A stretch of DNA of 64,000 bases from a virus. The stretch lies in the IMG/VR virus record IMGVR_UViG_3300042446_001529, positions 34,645 to 98,644 of that record, one strand, 5' to 3'. Position numbers and translations under genes: made by a program. This document shows positions 49,065 to 56,467 of this stretch, one piece after another (positions within the stretch are counted from its first letter, which is position 1; each line of letters begins with the position of its first letter). A model generated the notes under the pieces. The model had not been told where the DNA came from, ran no database searches, and worked only from the letters and a program-made list of their open reading frames with translations.

Positions 49065-51387
49065 CTTGTTCTTGTGTATTTGCTGCTTCAGCAATTCGTT
49101 GCGCCCTAAGAGCTTTTCTTTCTTCCTTGGTCAACGGTTTTGGTATCTCAACCACTGTGAAATCTAATTTGTCATCGATGATATCCACGGTAACTCTTCC
49201 GCCATTTACTAGATCACCGAATAACACTCTGCGACTTAGTGGGCTCTTGATCTCGTTGTCTATGATCCGTGCCAATGGTCTTGCCCCCATCTTTTTGTCG
49301 TAGCCTCGATCTGCTAGCCAACGTGTGGCCTTGGCGTTAACCACGATCTCAATGCCTTTGTCTTTGAGTTGACTGTTGAGATCAGCCACAAACTTCTTGA
49401 CGATCTGGATCACAGTGTCGCCACTGAGCTTAGAGAACTTGATCACAGCATCTAGTCTATTGCGGAATTCTGGGCTGAAATGTTTCTTAATAGCTTTGTC
49501 ATCTTCGCCATCGCGTTCTAGTTCGCCAAACCCGATGGTGTTGAGTTCATTGTCTGCTGCGCCGAGATTTGATGTCATGATCAATATTGTGTTACGACCA
49601 TCAGCTACTTTGCCATTGGATCCTGTGATAAAACCGTTGTCCATGAATGCCAACAGAATGTTCATGACATCTGGATGAGCTTTTTCAACTTCGTCTAACA
49701 GTAAGATGGCATTAGGTGTTTCTTGTAGTTTAGTGATCAACATACCAGCATTATCTTCGTAACCAACATAACCCGGAGGAGCACCGATCAATCTTGCCAC
49801 TGAATGCTTTTCCTGATACTCGCCCATGTCAAATCGTATCAACTGCATGCCCATTTTATCTGATAATTGTTTAGCAGTTTCGGTTTTGCCGCAGCCTGTG
49901 GGTCCTAAGAATAGGAATGACCCAATAGGCTTGTTAGGTGCCTTCATGCCAGCCTGACTCACAAAGATTTTATCTAACAATGTATCTACAGCATTATCTT
50001 GTCCGTAGACCACACCCTTCATCTGAGTGTCTAACTCTGAAAGATTTTTGCTTTCTTTTTGCGCCACGGTTTCTAATGGCATGTTAATCATCTTACTGAG
50101 TTCGTAGGTGACCTGTTCGATGTCTACAATCTGTGTAACACCTTCCATGCCCTCATCATCTTTGAGCTTATATCTAGCACAGGCACAGTCAATAATATCA
50201 ATAGCCTTGTCAGGCAGTTTTTTATCACTCATATATTTGACACTGAGCTTAACTGCTTGTTCGATGGCTGCATCGGATATTTTTACATTGTGATGTTGCT
50301 CGTAGTATTTCTTTAGACCTTTAAGGATCTTCACAGCCATTTCTGGTGTAGGCTCTTCAACGGTCACACGTTGGAATCGACGCATCAGCGCACGATCGCC
50401 TTCGAAGTGCTTGCGATATTCTTCCCATGTGGTAGATGCTATCAGCTTGAGAACACCTTTGGTAAGTATGGGTTTCAACATATTGGCCATGTCGTTTGAA
50501 CTGCCATTTGCAGCACCCGCACCGTTCATCATGTGTGCTTCGTCGATGAACAAGATGATCTTGCCTTTTTTCTCTAGTGCAGCCAACACCGCTTTAACTC
50601 GTTCTTCGAAATCACCACGATACTTTGATCCTGCTAGGAGAGCACTGATGTCCAAAGTATAGACTTGATGGTCCTTGATAAATTTAGGAACCTTGCCTTC
50701 GTGAATCTTACGAGCAATGCCCTCAGCAATAGCAGTTTTACCCACTCCGGGATCACCTACCATTAACACGTTGGCCTTGTTTCGACGTGCCAATACCAAT
50801 TGTATTTTTTCTATTTCGTCATCACGGCCTATTACAGGATCAAGTTTTCGCTGTTTGGCCTTGAGACTGAGATTGGTACAAAACTGATTCAATATTCGAT
50901 CTATTTGATTTGAGTTCACTATTCTTGTTTCAACTTCGGCGTCTTCGGTAACCTGCACATTTTCTTGGAAATACTTTACAAACTTTTCTTTAGTCACCCC
51001 GGCCTTGGTAAGAAAGTAGTAACCGAAACTGTTTTTCTCTGACAGCACACTGATAATGATATCTGATATCTCCATGCGCTGTCTACCGCTAAACAACACC
51101 TGTGTAAAGCAACGATTCAACACACGTTCTACGCTGTTGGTCTTTTTAGGTTTTGCGTTGGCATTAGTAGTTTTAATATCATTGAGATTGTTTTTTAAGT
51201 AGTGTTCTATATTTGTTTTAACAAATTTAGCATCAGCACCAAAACTTTCTAATAGTTTATAAGAATCCTCATCATCCATGATGCCATAGATAATATGTTC
51301 AATGGTTATGTACTCGTGACTCAAAGTCTTGGCCATCTCTATAGATTTTTCAAAAATTTCTTGTAGGCTCTTACTGGGTTCAATCAT
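49030..51387 (-). CDS. clpA: ClpA-like AAA+ unfoldase, 785 aa
   Basis: An N-terminal Clp repeat domain (residues 1-140), AAA1 with Walker A GDPGVGKT (211-218), AAA2 with Walker A GPTGCGKT (495-502) and DEVEKAHPDVMN Walker B, plus a C-terminal sensor-2 region GYDKKMGARPLARIID. Between the domains, TIGFGELE at 617-624 matches the IGF/IGL loop that docks on ClpP, so it may recruit host ClpP to chosen substrates. 785 aa is normal ClpA length (E. coli 758). It is in an operon with DnaJ (one-base overlap), driven by the 52.2-kb promoter. The tail (TKEERKALRAQRIAEAANTQ) is an extra. Confidence 0.93.
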   Translation of the reverse strand: MIEPSKSLQEIFEKSIEMAKTLSHEYITIEHIIYGIMDDEDSYKLLESFGADAKFVKTNIEHYLKNNLNDIKTTNANAKPKKTNSVERVLNRCFTQVLFSGRQRMEISDIIISVLSEKNSFGYYFLTKAGVTKEKFVKYFQENVQVTEDAEVETRIVNSNQIDRILNQFCTNLSLKAKQRKLDPVIGRDDEIEKIQLVLARRNKANVLMVGDPGVGKTAIAEGIARKIHEGKVPKFIKDHQVYTLDISALLAGSKYRGDFEERVKAVLAALEKKGKIILFIDEAHMMNGAGAANGSSNDMANMLKPILTKGVLKLIASTTWEEYRKHFEGDRALMRRFQRVTVEEPTPEMAVKILKGLKKYYEQHHNVKISDAAIEQAVKLSVKYMSDKKLPDKAIDIIDCACARYKLKDDEGMEGVTQIVDIEQVTYELSKMINMPLETVAQKESKNLSELDTQMKGVVYGQDNAVDTLLDKIFVSQAGMKAPNKPIGSFLFLGPTGCGKTETAKQLSDKMGMQLIRFDMGEYQEKHSVARLIGAPPGYVGYEDNAGMLITKLQETPNAILLLDEVEKAHPDVMNILLAFMDNGFITGSNGKVADGRNTILIMTSNLGAADNELNTIGFGELERDGEDDKAIKKHFSPEFRNRLDAVIKFSKLSGDTVIQIVKKFVADLNSQLKDKGIEIVVNAKATRWLADRGYDKKMGARPLARIIDNEIKSPLSRRVLFGDLVNGGRVTVDIIDDKLDFTVVEIPKPLTKEERKALRAQRIAEAANTQEQDATTENQIDQS

Positions 51388-52223
51388 TACATATTTCCTT
51401 GTTTGATCTGTTTTATTAGGTCGATTTGCTCGGGTTGTAGAATTTTTGGGATTGATACTTTAATTTTTATCAATAAGTTACCTCGCTGCCTTGTGCGCAT
51501 ATTGGGCAAACCTTCACCTCTGCAACTCATTACTGTATCCGGTTGTGTACCGGGTGGCAAGTTCATTGATAATGTTTTACGATCTAGTGTTTGTATTTCT
51601 ATACTGGCTCCCAGCAATGCATCCCATACACTTACTTCTCGTTCTACAATCAACGATGTGCCTTCTCGTCGGTATATGGAGTGTTCACGCACTATGACAT
51701 TAACCAATAAATCTCCTGGTTTGAGACTGGGTATTGAATCATCGCCCATGCCTTCGTATCTAATTTGTTGTCCATGCTCTATGCCCGGAGGAATCTGAAT
51801 GTTGATCATCTTATTCTTACCAGGGATTGAAACTTCAGCGGTAAAGTCTTTGCCGTTAAGCACATCTTCTAAGGTAATTTCTACATTGATGTTCAAGGAT
51901 CTATTTCTGCGTTGAGGCTGGCGACCAAATCCGCCAAAGCCAAAGTTACCGAAAATGTCATGCATATTACCAGTGTCGAAATGAAACTCAAACGGATTTT
52001 GACCTCTACCCATGCCCGGCTGTGCATTAGGATCACCGCCAAGGTCTATGATTTGTTTTTTCTGGGGGTCGCTAAGAAATTCGTAAGCCTGTGATATTTC
52101 TTTGAACTTCTTTTCATCACCGCCTCGATCTGGGTGATATTTCATGGCCATGCTTCGGTATGCCTTTTTTATTTCGGCATCACTGGCGTTTCGTTTTAGT
52201 CCTAGGGTAGCGTAGTAATCCAT
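51387..52223 (-). CDS. dnaJ: DnaJ-type Hsp40 co-chaperone (CbpA-like, no zinc finger), 278 aa
   Basis: J-domain residues 1-65 with YYATLGLKRNASDAEIKKAY and the HPD motif (YHPDRGGDEKKFKE), a Gly/Phe-rich linker (NFGFGGFGRQPQRRN), then the two C-terminal client-binding beta domains (VEITLEDVLNGKDFTAEVSI; LNLPPGTQ-like SMNLPPGTQPDTVMSCRGEG). The four CxxCxGxG zinc repeats are absent, which makes it a type II (CbpA-like) co-chaperone. It would stimulate host DnaK. It starts directly at the transcript's predicted first base with no ribosome-binding site. Confidence 0.93.
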   Translation of the reverse strand: MDYYATLGLKRNASDAEIKKAYRSMAMKYHPDRGGDEKKFKEISQAYEFLSDPQKKQIIDLGGDPNAQPGMGRGQNPFEFHFDTGNMHDIFGNFGFGGFGRQPQRRNRSLNINVEITLEDVLNGKDFTAEVSIPGKNKMINIQIPPGIEHGQQIRYEGMGDDSIPSLKPGDLLVNVIVREHSIYRREGTSLIVEREVSVWDALLGASIEIQTLDRKTLSMNLPPGTQPDTVMSCRGEGLPNMRTRQRGNLLIKIKVSIPKILQPEQIDLIKQIKQGNM

Positions 52224-52229
52224 GTTTAT

Positions 52230-52258
52230 ATTATATGATAAAAAAAGGACTGTGTCAA
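52230..52258 (-). promoter_or_regulatory. Consensus sigma70-type promoter of the dnaJ-clpA operon
   Basis: TTGACA (52253-52258), exactly 17 bp, TATAAT (52230-52235) on the minus strand: both hexamers are perfect. The -35 is inside the loop of the preceding terminator. The sequence after the -10 is ATAAAC then ATG (52223), so transcription should begin at or next to the start codon. Confidence 0.85.
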
Positions 52259-52269
52259 GCAGTCCTTTT
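52243..52269 (-). terminator. Intrinsic terminator of the 74-aa gene
   Basis: AAAAGGACTG (52243-52252) and CAGTCCTTTT (52260-52269) make a perfect 10-bp stem with a 7-nt loop, followed on the minus strand by a run of T. It lies just past the stop at 52294. Confidence 0.85.
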
Positions 52270-52293
52270 ATTTAATTAGAAATTTACTGAGCT

Positions 52294-52518
52294 TTATTTT
52301 TTCTTTTCAGGAACTGCTGTGCCTTCATGTTTTTCACGTATTTTGACTTCTTTGCAGTTTTGTTTTGGTTTGTTGGTCTTAGGATCTATTACAGGCTTAC
52401 CATCTTTGCCCTGTTGATCCACACAGACTTTTTTAGTTTTTGGTTTGGTATCATCGGCTGCATATATAGGGAATGACATCGCTAATGCAAGTCCTGCTAC
52501 AAAAATAATGTTCTTCAT
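52294..52518 (-). CDS. Small secreted/periplasmic protein, 74 aa
   Basis: A signal peptide (KNIIFVAGLALAMSFPIYA, cleavage after AYA-like IYA at about residue 20) is followed by a Lys-rich hydrophilic chain with two cysteines (KVCVDQQGKDGKPVIDPKTN, NCKEVKIREKH). It lies between lysis-type genes and the dnaJ operon. Function unknown; a periplasmic phage protein, possibly for exclusion or lysis timing. Confidence 0.65.
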   Translation of the reverse strand: MKNIIFVAGLALAMSFPIYAADDTKPKTKKVCVDQQGKDGKPVIDPKTNKPKQNCKEVKIREKHEGTAVPEKKK

Positions 52519-52519
52519 A

Positions 52520-52642
52520 TTAGTCTCCTTTTTTAGCTATCATAGCTTGAATTTTTTCTTGAATAATCTTTGCCCAAAATGGCTGTGGAAAATTCCATCC
52601 TACAAATGCTCCTACTGCTATCCATAGTAATGTATCTAACAT
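52520..52642 (-). CDS. Small membrane protein, 40 aa
   Basis: An ATG start at 52642 with AGGAG seven bases upstream, and the stop directly before the AAGGAG of the next gene. One hydrophobic helix (residues 4-20, TLLWIAVGAFVGWNF), followed by an amphipathic basic stretch (WAKIIQEKIQAMIAKKGD). Single-spanning membrane protein in the lysis-type cluster. Function unknown. Confidence 0.65.
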   Translation of the reverse strand: MLDTLLWIAVGAFVGWNFPQPFWAKIIQEKIQAMIAKKGD

Positions 52643-52654
52643 ATCCTGCTCCTT

Positions 52655-53197
52655 TTAAATTTCCGGTTGCTCTGGCTGTGCAGGCATTGGTTTGCCACTG
52701 CTAGAAACGCCTACTGATGGTTTAGCCGCTGGCGTTCCGAATCCTGGACTGCCACCAAAGCTGCTCGGTGCTGGAGTAGTAGATGTGCTTCCAAAGCTGC
52801 CTCCGAAACTGCCACTTGATGCTGGAGCACTGAAGCTTCCTGCCTGTGCACCAAATCCTGGTTGAGGTGCGCCATATGTTGTTGTGACGCTCTGTGCCAC
52901 TGGTTGCATGCCGCCATTGTTTGCTCCATTTAGTTTTTCTTGTGTGCGACCAAATGCCGCAATACCTAAAACAGCACCCATTGCGATGTGAAACAAACCA
53001 GCACCTTGTAGTGTTAATGGATTCCATTGAGTGATTGGAGTATGAGTTGCTGTTTGTAACAAACTCCATAGTACTGGGAATAAGATCATGTCAAACATAC
53101 ATACCAACATATACATCCAACCCATCATTGGACGCCACTTGCTGTTCATCCAATCTTCTTTCTTTTGTTCGCTTTCGCTTTTCACTGCTTCTGACAT
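52655..53197 (-). CDS. Putative holin-like membrane protein with long Gly/Ser/Pro tail, 180 aa
   Basis: Residues 18-85 hold at least two membrane segments with the motif WRPMMGWMYMLVCMFDMILF and NPLTLQGAGLFHIAMGAVLG, resembling the 3TM holins of gene-transfer agents (WRP-x-x-GW, PLTL-x-x-GLFH-x-AMGAVLG). The last 90 residues are a disordered Gly/Ser/Pro/Phe repeat (SSGSFGGSFGSTSTTPAPSS). A holin opens the inner membrane to let endolysin through. Location among spanin and endolysin genes supports it, though homology is judged by eye. Confidence 0.65.
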   Translation of the reverse strand: MSEAVKSESEQKKEDWMNSKWRPMMGWMYMLVCMFDMILFPVLWSLLQTATHTPITQWNPLTLQGAGLFHIAMGAVLGIAAFGRTQEKLNGANNGGMQPVAQSVTTTYGAPQPGFGAQAGSFSAPASSGSFGGSFGSTSTTPAPSSFGGSPGFGTPAAKPSVGVSSSGKPMPAQPEQPEI

Positions 53198-53223
53198 AGT
53201 TCGCTCCTATTTGTCTTTACTAT

Positions 53224-53787
53224 TTAAAACCAAAGGTATAAACCGTTTAGGCTTAATAATATTCCAAATCCTGCTACAGCAAAGCTGCCCCAGAACATGG
53301 CCATACTAACTGCAAGAATACTTGCTGATAACACAACGATTGCTAATTGATATGCTGTTGATGCATAACCGATCCATGGACTAGACTTTTTAGCCTCTTC
53401 ACGTGCTGCTTCCATGGCACGAGCCTTTTCGGCAATTTCTTTCTTGTCAGCATCCATGCGTTCTTTTTCAGCCATGAACTCTGCTTTGATCTTTGGATCG
53501 GCTGTTGTCTTAGCCGCAATTTCGTAGCTAACACCGCGACCTGCTTTGGCTTGATACTGTGCCCAAGTATTGTTAGCACCTAGTGTATTATTTAATACTG
53601 TGCTGGACAGCTTGCCACCATACCATGCGTTAACTGCTAGTAACAAGGCAAATACAGAAATAACCATACCTGCTTTGTCTTTTAATTTTGCTTCACGCTC
53701 TGAACGTGAGCCAACTGGTGGCTTTGGTGCGTCTGGATCTTTTGGTTGTTTGTTAACTAAATTTAATACTGAATCTATCAATGCCAT
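53224..53787 (-). CDS. DUF4337-like membrane protein, 187 aa
   Basis: A hydrophobic segment at about 40-55, a region NTLGANNTWAQYQAKAGRGV, a charged coiled coil (ADPKIKAEFMAEKERMDADKK) and two C-terminal helices (STAYQLAIVVLSASILAVSM, AGFGILLSLNGLYLWF), giving the DUF4337 layout: TM, W-x-x-YQAK, coil, TM-TM. The role in phages is unknown; probably membrane-associated lysis or particle function. Confidence 0.7.
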   Translation of the reverse strand: MALIDSVLNLVNKQPKDPDAPKPPVGSRSEREAKLKDKAGMVISVFALLLAVNAWYGGKLSSTVLNNTLGANNTWAQYQAKAGRGVSYEIAAKTTADPKIKAEFMAEKERMDADKKEIAEKARAMEAAREEAKKSSPWIGYASTAYQLAIVVLSASILAVSMAMFWGSFAVAGFGILLSLNGLYLWF

Positions 53788-53811
53788 TTTTCGCTCCTAC
53801 TTAATGTCCTA

Positions 53812-54438
53812 TTATTTAACTGATTCGAAGATTTTCTTCTGTTCTCGATACCATTCCTGCCACATTCTCAATTTTTCTGCATTTTCGTGGCAGGCACCGT
53901 AGTTTTCAACGACTCTGTCGAGGAGCCGACTGGCTTCAATTCCGCTGGGGGTTCCATCAGTTGCGGCGGCACGTTCGGGAACTTCATTACGACTGGCGCT
54001 GTCGTGCAAGCTGACAGTAGACTTAGGCAAAGTACACTGAGCATCCAATTGCTTACCCGCAACTTCTTTGATAATTTCTCTGTTGACATAGACATTTTCC
54101 TTGACTACTTTAATTTTTTCTACAATTTTAGTTTCTATTACTGTGTTTACTTGCTGACTCTTTTCTTCAGCGGCTTTTACTTTTGCTTCTAATTCTTTAA
54201 CACGTTCGCGCCAAGCCATTTCTGTTCCATGGCTTCCGAACAAATAACTACCTGCTACCAGTAATACAACTCCAACTAGTTCTGCAGGTAGTTTGTATTG
54301 AGATATTAGAGGAATCCATGTAACCAACTTGCTGGCCACATACAATCCAACTCCAACAGCAATCAATAGGTAAGTGATCCAGAGAAAAAAACTATCTGGA
54401 ATCAGCGCCAGCACCCATTGAATCTGCCACACGATCAA
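53812..54438 (-). CDS. Rz: Rz-like inner-membrane spanin, 208 aa
   Basis: It begins with two membrane segments (DSFFLWITYLLIAVGVGLYV, ELVGVVLLVAGSYLFG), followed by a long charged coiled coil (RVKELEAKVKAAEEKSQQVN, KIVEKIKVVKENVYVNREII). That is a long i-spanin layout; classical Rz has one TM at the N-terminus. An out-of-frame lipoprotein (Rz1-like) lies entirely within it, which makes the assignment strong. It starts 4 bp inside the endolysin's stop (ATGA). Spanins fuse inner and outer membranes after the endolysin acts. Confidence 0.75.
   Translation of the reverse strand: MIVWQIQWVLALIPDSFFLWITYLLIAVGVGLYVASKLVTWIPLISQYKLPAELVGVVLLVAGSYLFGSHGTEMAWRERVKELEAKVKAAEEKSQQVNTVIETKIVEKIKVVKENVYVNREIIKEVAGKQLDAQCTLPKSTVSLHDSASRNEVPERAAATDGTPSGIEASRLLDRVVENYGACHENAEKLRMWQEWYREQKKIFESVK
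53868..54095 (-). CDS. Rz1: Rz1-like outer-membrane lipoprotein spanin embedded in Rz, 75 aa
   Basis: A signal sequence MLSVLCLSLLSAC with a lipobox LLSAC (Cys30 of the longest reading), then a Pro-rich short mature chain (KFPNVPPQLMEPPAELKPVG), exactly the Rz1 hallmarks. It lies in a different frame fully inside the Rz-like gene. Starts at residue 1, 3 or 18 are possible. The o-spanin is anchored in the outer membrane and pairs with Rz. Confidence 0.8.
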   Translation of the reverse strand: MSMSTEKLSKKLRVSNWMLSVLCLSLLSACTTAPVVMKFPNVPPQLMEPPAELKPVGSSTESLKTTVPATKMQKN

Positions 54439-55064
54439 TGTGCTCCGAATATATGCAGAGCGTGTTCGTAGTGTTTGATTCTATCCTCAAGACCAATAGT
54501 GCCACCGTTGATACGCTTGGTCAATGTGAGAATATCACCCTTATCTGCCCATTGGTTGAGATTGTTTTGATCCCAGAAGAAGCATGCGCTTTGTACAGCA
54601 CCTTCAAATGTCTGAAGATATTCTGATGCTTCTTCTACAGGTACCTCAATACTGGCCGCAAAGAATGTATAGTTGTCTTTGCCAGTGAGCTGTATCAGCC
54701 CACGACCGCAGTATTTGAATCCGTCGCCACTTGCTTCGTCTCCGTTACCCATGCGATTAGCATATACTCTGTTGGCAATTTTTTCGGGCTTGTTAGCGTA
54801 TGCGGCTGCAATAGCATCATCTGGAAAGTATTTGGGAAACACTTTTCTAAGACTGGCTGCTTTGTAGTTTAAATTTTCTTTGAGGAACACAAATCCACCG
54901 CTTTCGTGAGCGCATTGTGCTAGGAAAGCTGCCACACGCTGTGGAGTATTGATATCATATTCTGGAAGTATGGCATTTAGTGCATCATACCAGTTCTGTA
55001 GATACGGATTCTTTGGCAGCATTTCTTTCAGCTGCTCTTTGGTAAAATCAAATGTAAAGCTCAT
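54435..55064 (-). CDS. GH19 chitinase-like endolysin, 209 aa
   Basis: FLAQCAHESGGFVFLKENLN supplies catalytic Glu54; EASGDGFKYCGRGLIQLTGK is the conserved GH19 second block with substrate-binding loop; GGTIGLEDR near the end matches the family's C-terminal region. GH19 endolysins cleave the peptidoglycan glycan backbone. No signal peptide or membrane domain, so export relies on the holin. It is followed by Rz/Rz1. Confidence 0.9.
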   Translation of the reverse strand: MSFTFDFTKEQLKEMLPKNPYLQNWYDALNAILPEYDINTPQRVAAFLAQCAHESGGFVFLKENLNYKAASLRKVFPKYFPDDAIAAAYANKPEKIANRVYANRMGNGDEASGDGFKYCGRGLIQLTGKDNYTFFAASIEVPVEEASEYLQTFEGAVQSACFFWDQNNLNQWADKGDILTLTKRINGGTIGLEDRIKHYEHALHIFGAH

Positions 55065-55066
55065 TA

Positions 55067-55819
55067 TCAGATCCTTTTTAATAACATTGAACGTTCGCCG
55101 TTGTTGAACACGAATGTGTCACCTACTTTGTTTATAGTGTAGTCTCCTAACACCTTTGTAAGCCAAAATGCTTCGCTGGTAGCTGCTTGGTCTACACTGT
55201 ATCCATCTGTGATGCCTTCTAAGATAGATTCTGTGTTGCCGTCTTTGACAATTTCTAATCGCACTTGAGAACCAAACGGTTTAATTATAGTTATCACGTT
55301 GCCGTCGAGATTCAGATCGTCCATCAATGTCTTTGAAAAGAATCTTTTTACATCTTCGGTGCGATTTTTATTTATAAAATCTCGATATTCATTGACACTT
55401 GAGGGAATCTTATCCTTGAGATTGCCTGTGCTGGCTTCATGCACATGATTTTGTTTATAGTATTTAAATTTAAATTCATCTAATCCAGTAAGTCTTTTCA
55501 CACCATAGGTTAGTTCCTGAATGTGTTCTGCTAGTTTAGGTGTCCTGCCAATTTCTACAAATACAGAATATTCGCCGTTGTTGTCCTCGCCACTACTGAC
55601 ATCTGCATCTAGCACGAAATTGTAGCCCTTTTCGATAAACTCCATGAGATCCTTGGCAGGAGATCGATCTTTGACTTTGAAGCTGACTACGCAGACATCT
55701 TGATCCTCGCCCATTTTTGATCTAAAGGCATCTACTTCAAATACATCGTGGACCATCTCTTTCAGGTCTGTGGGTCTCAGCCCTTCGTTAAGCTGCTGGT
55801 TGTTCTGCTGGTTGTGCAT
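55067..55819 (-). CDS. Unknown conserved-type phage protein, 250 aa
   Basis: ATG at 55819 has AGGA eight bases upstream; the longer reading overlaps the previous gene too far. A disordered Asn/Gln N-terminus is followed by a folded region (KEMVHDVFEVDAFRSKMGED, VSFKVKDRSPAKDLMEFIEK, VLDADVSSGEDNNGEYSVFV) and a C-terminal beta domain (NVITIIKPFGSQVRLEIVKD). No enzymatic motif. Both this and the next gene lie on a late-type transcript. Function unknown. Confidence 0.6.
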   Translation of the reverse strand: MHNQQNNQQLNEGLRPTDLKEMVHDVFEVDAFRSKMGEDQDVCVVSFKVKDRSPAKDLMEFIEKGYNFVLDADVSSGEDNNGEYSVFVEIGRTPKLAEHIQELTYGVKRLTGLDEFKFKYYKQNHVHEASTGNLKDKIPSSVNEYRDFINKNRTEDVKRFFSKTLMDDLNLDGNVITIIKPFGSQVRLEIVKDGNTESILEGITDGYSVDQAATSEAFWLTKVLGDYTINKVGDTFVFNNGERSMLLKRI

Positions 55820-56327
55820 TTGCCATATCCTGTGCTTGTTGTTCTGCTGGATCGATCGAAGCATTGATGCTGTTGGCATTTACGATGTCTTCAATCTTAT
55901 TCTTATCAAGTTCTGTGTAGCCTCGGTTGATATCACTCATGAGTTTCTTGGGCATGCTAATCTTTATCATCCATATGTCTTTGTGATCGATTTTGCCTTT
56001 GCGTGTGCCTGGCCTAATATCATCCGGAGTTTTGATCTTCCGCACTGTCGCAATCTTGCTTTCTGCTACTTGCACTCTACACCCGTATTCTAACAGACGT
56101 TTTCCGCCTGCGGGTTCAGGTAGCTGATCGTGTGGCCACATAAATGTGCATTCCACATAATATCTGCTTTCTCTCGGACCTTCTACAATTTCTCCGTCGA
56201 TCCAGTTATCGAACACGTATACATCTAATTCATCTAGTACACGCTCGAAGTCTTTGAGCAGTTGTAGGCTGTTGTTAGACCCGTAGATCTGTTCAATATT
56301 GCTGATTATGTCTTTGATATCTGCCAT
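55788..56327 (-). CDS. Unknown conserved-type phage protein, 179 aa
   Basis: ATG at 56327 has GGGAG five bases upstream. It begins ADIKDIISNIEQIYGSNNSL, QLLKDFERVLDELDVYVFDN, then a beta-rich middle (YYVECTFMWPHDQLPEPAGG) and a KGKIDHKDIWMIKISMPKKL segment, ending in Ala/Gln/Pro. It overlaps the next gene by 32 bp. A late promoter lies 14 nt upstream. Function unknown. Confidence 0.6.
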   Translation of the reverse strand: MADIKDIISNIEQIYGSNNSLQLLKDFERVLDELDVYVFDNWIDGEIVEGPRESRYYVECTFMWPHDQLPEPAGGKRLLEYGCRVQVAESKIATVRKIKTPDDIRPGTRKGKIDHKDIWMIKISMPKKLMSDINRGYTELDKNKIEDIVNANSINASIDPAEQQAQDMANAQPAEQPAA

Positions 56328-56341
56328 AGTATCTCCCGTTG

Positions 56342-56349
56342 TATTTATC
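56342..56349 (-). promoter_or_regulatory. Putative T4-type late promoter (GATAAATA)
   Basis: GATAAATA on the minus strand in the divergent gap between the 179-aa gene and phoH, 14 nt before the ATG at 56327 with GGGAG between. Confidence 0.6.
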
Positions 56350-56402
56350 GTCAAAATACAAACATAACATATAACTTTTAGATCCGGGAGTTAAATACAC
56401 AT

Positions 56403-56446
56403 GTGTTCGGTCACGGACACTACGGTTTGAGGTCCGTGCCTAACAC
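56403..56446 (+). promoter_or_regulatory. Long hairpin in the phoH leader
   Basis: Arms GTGTT/AACAC, GG/CC and CACGGAC/GTCCGTG (56412-56418 with 56432-56438) nest into one hairpin of 14 pairs with one mismatch and one bulged T, and a 13-nt loop (ACTACGGTTTGAG). It ends four bases before AGGAGGG (56451-56457), the ribosome-binding site of phoH. A 10-bp palindrome ACACATGTGT lies at 56397-56406. This may be a cis-regulatory RNA or operator. Confidence 0.5.
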
Positions 56447-56467
56447 TTACAGGAGGGCTAACCTTAT

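Noticed and set aside
52711-53069. Alternative minus-strand frames within the holin-like gene
   Set aside because: Produced by the Gly/Ser/Pro repeat read in other frames (His/Gln- and Arg/Ser-rich). Unlike the Rz1-like frame they show no signal sequence or start signal.
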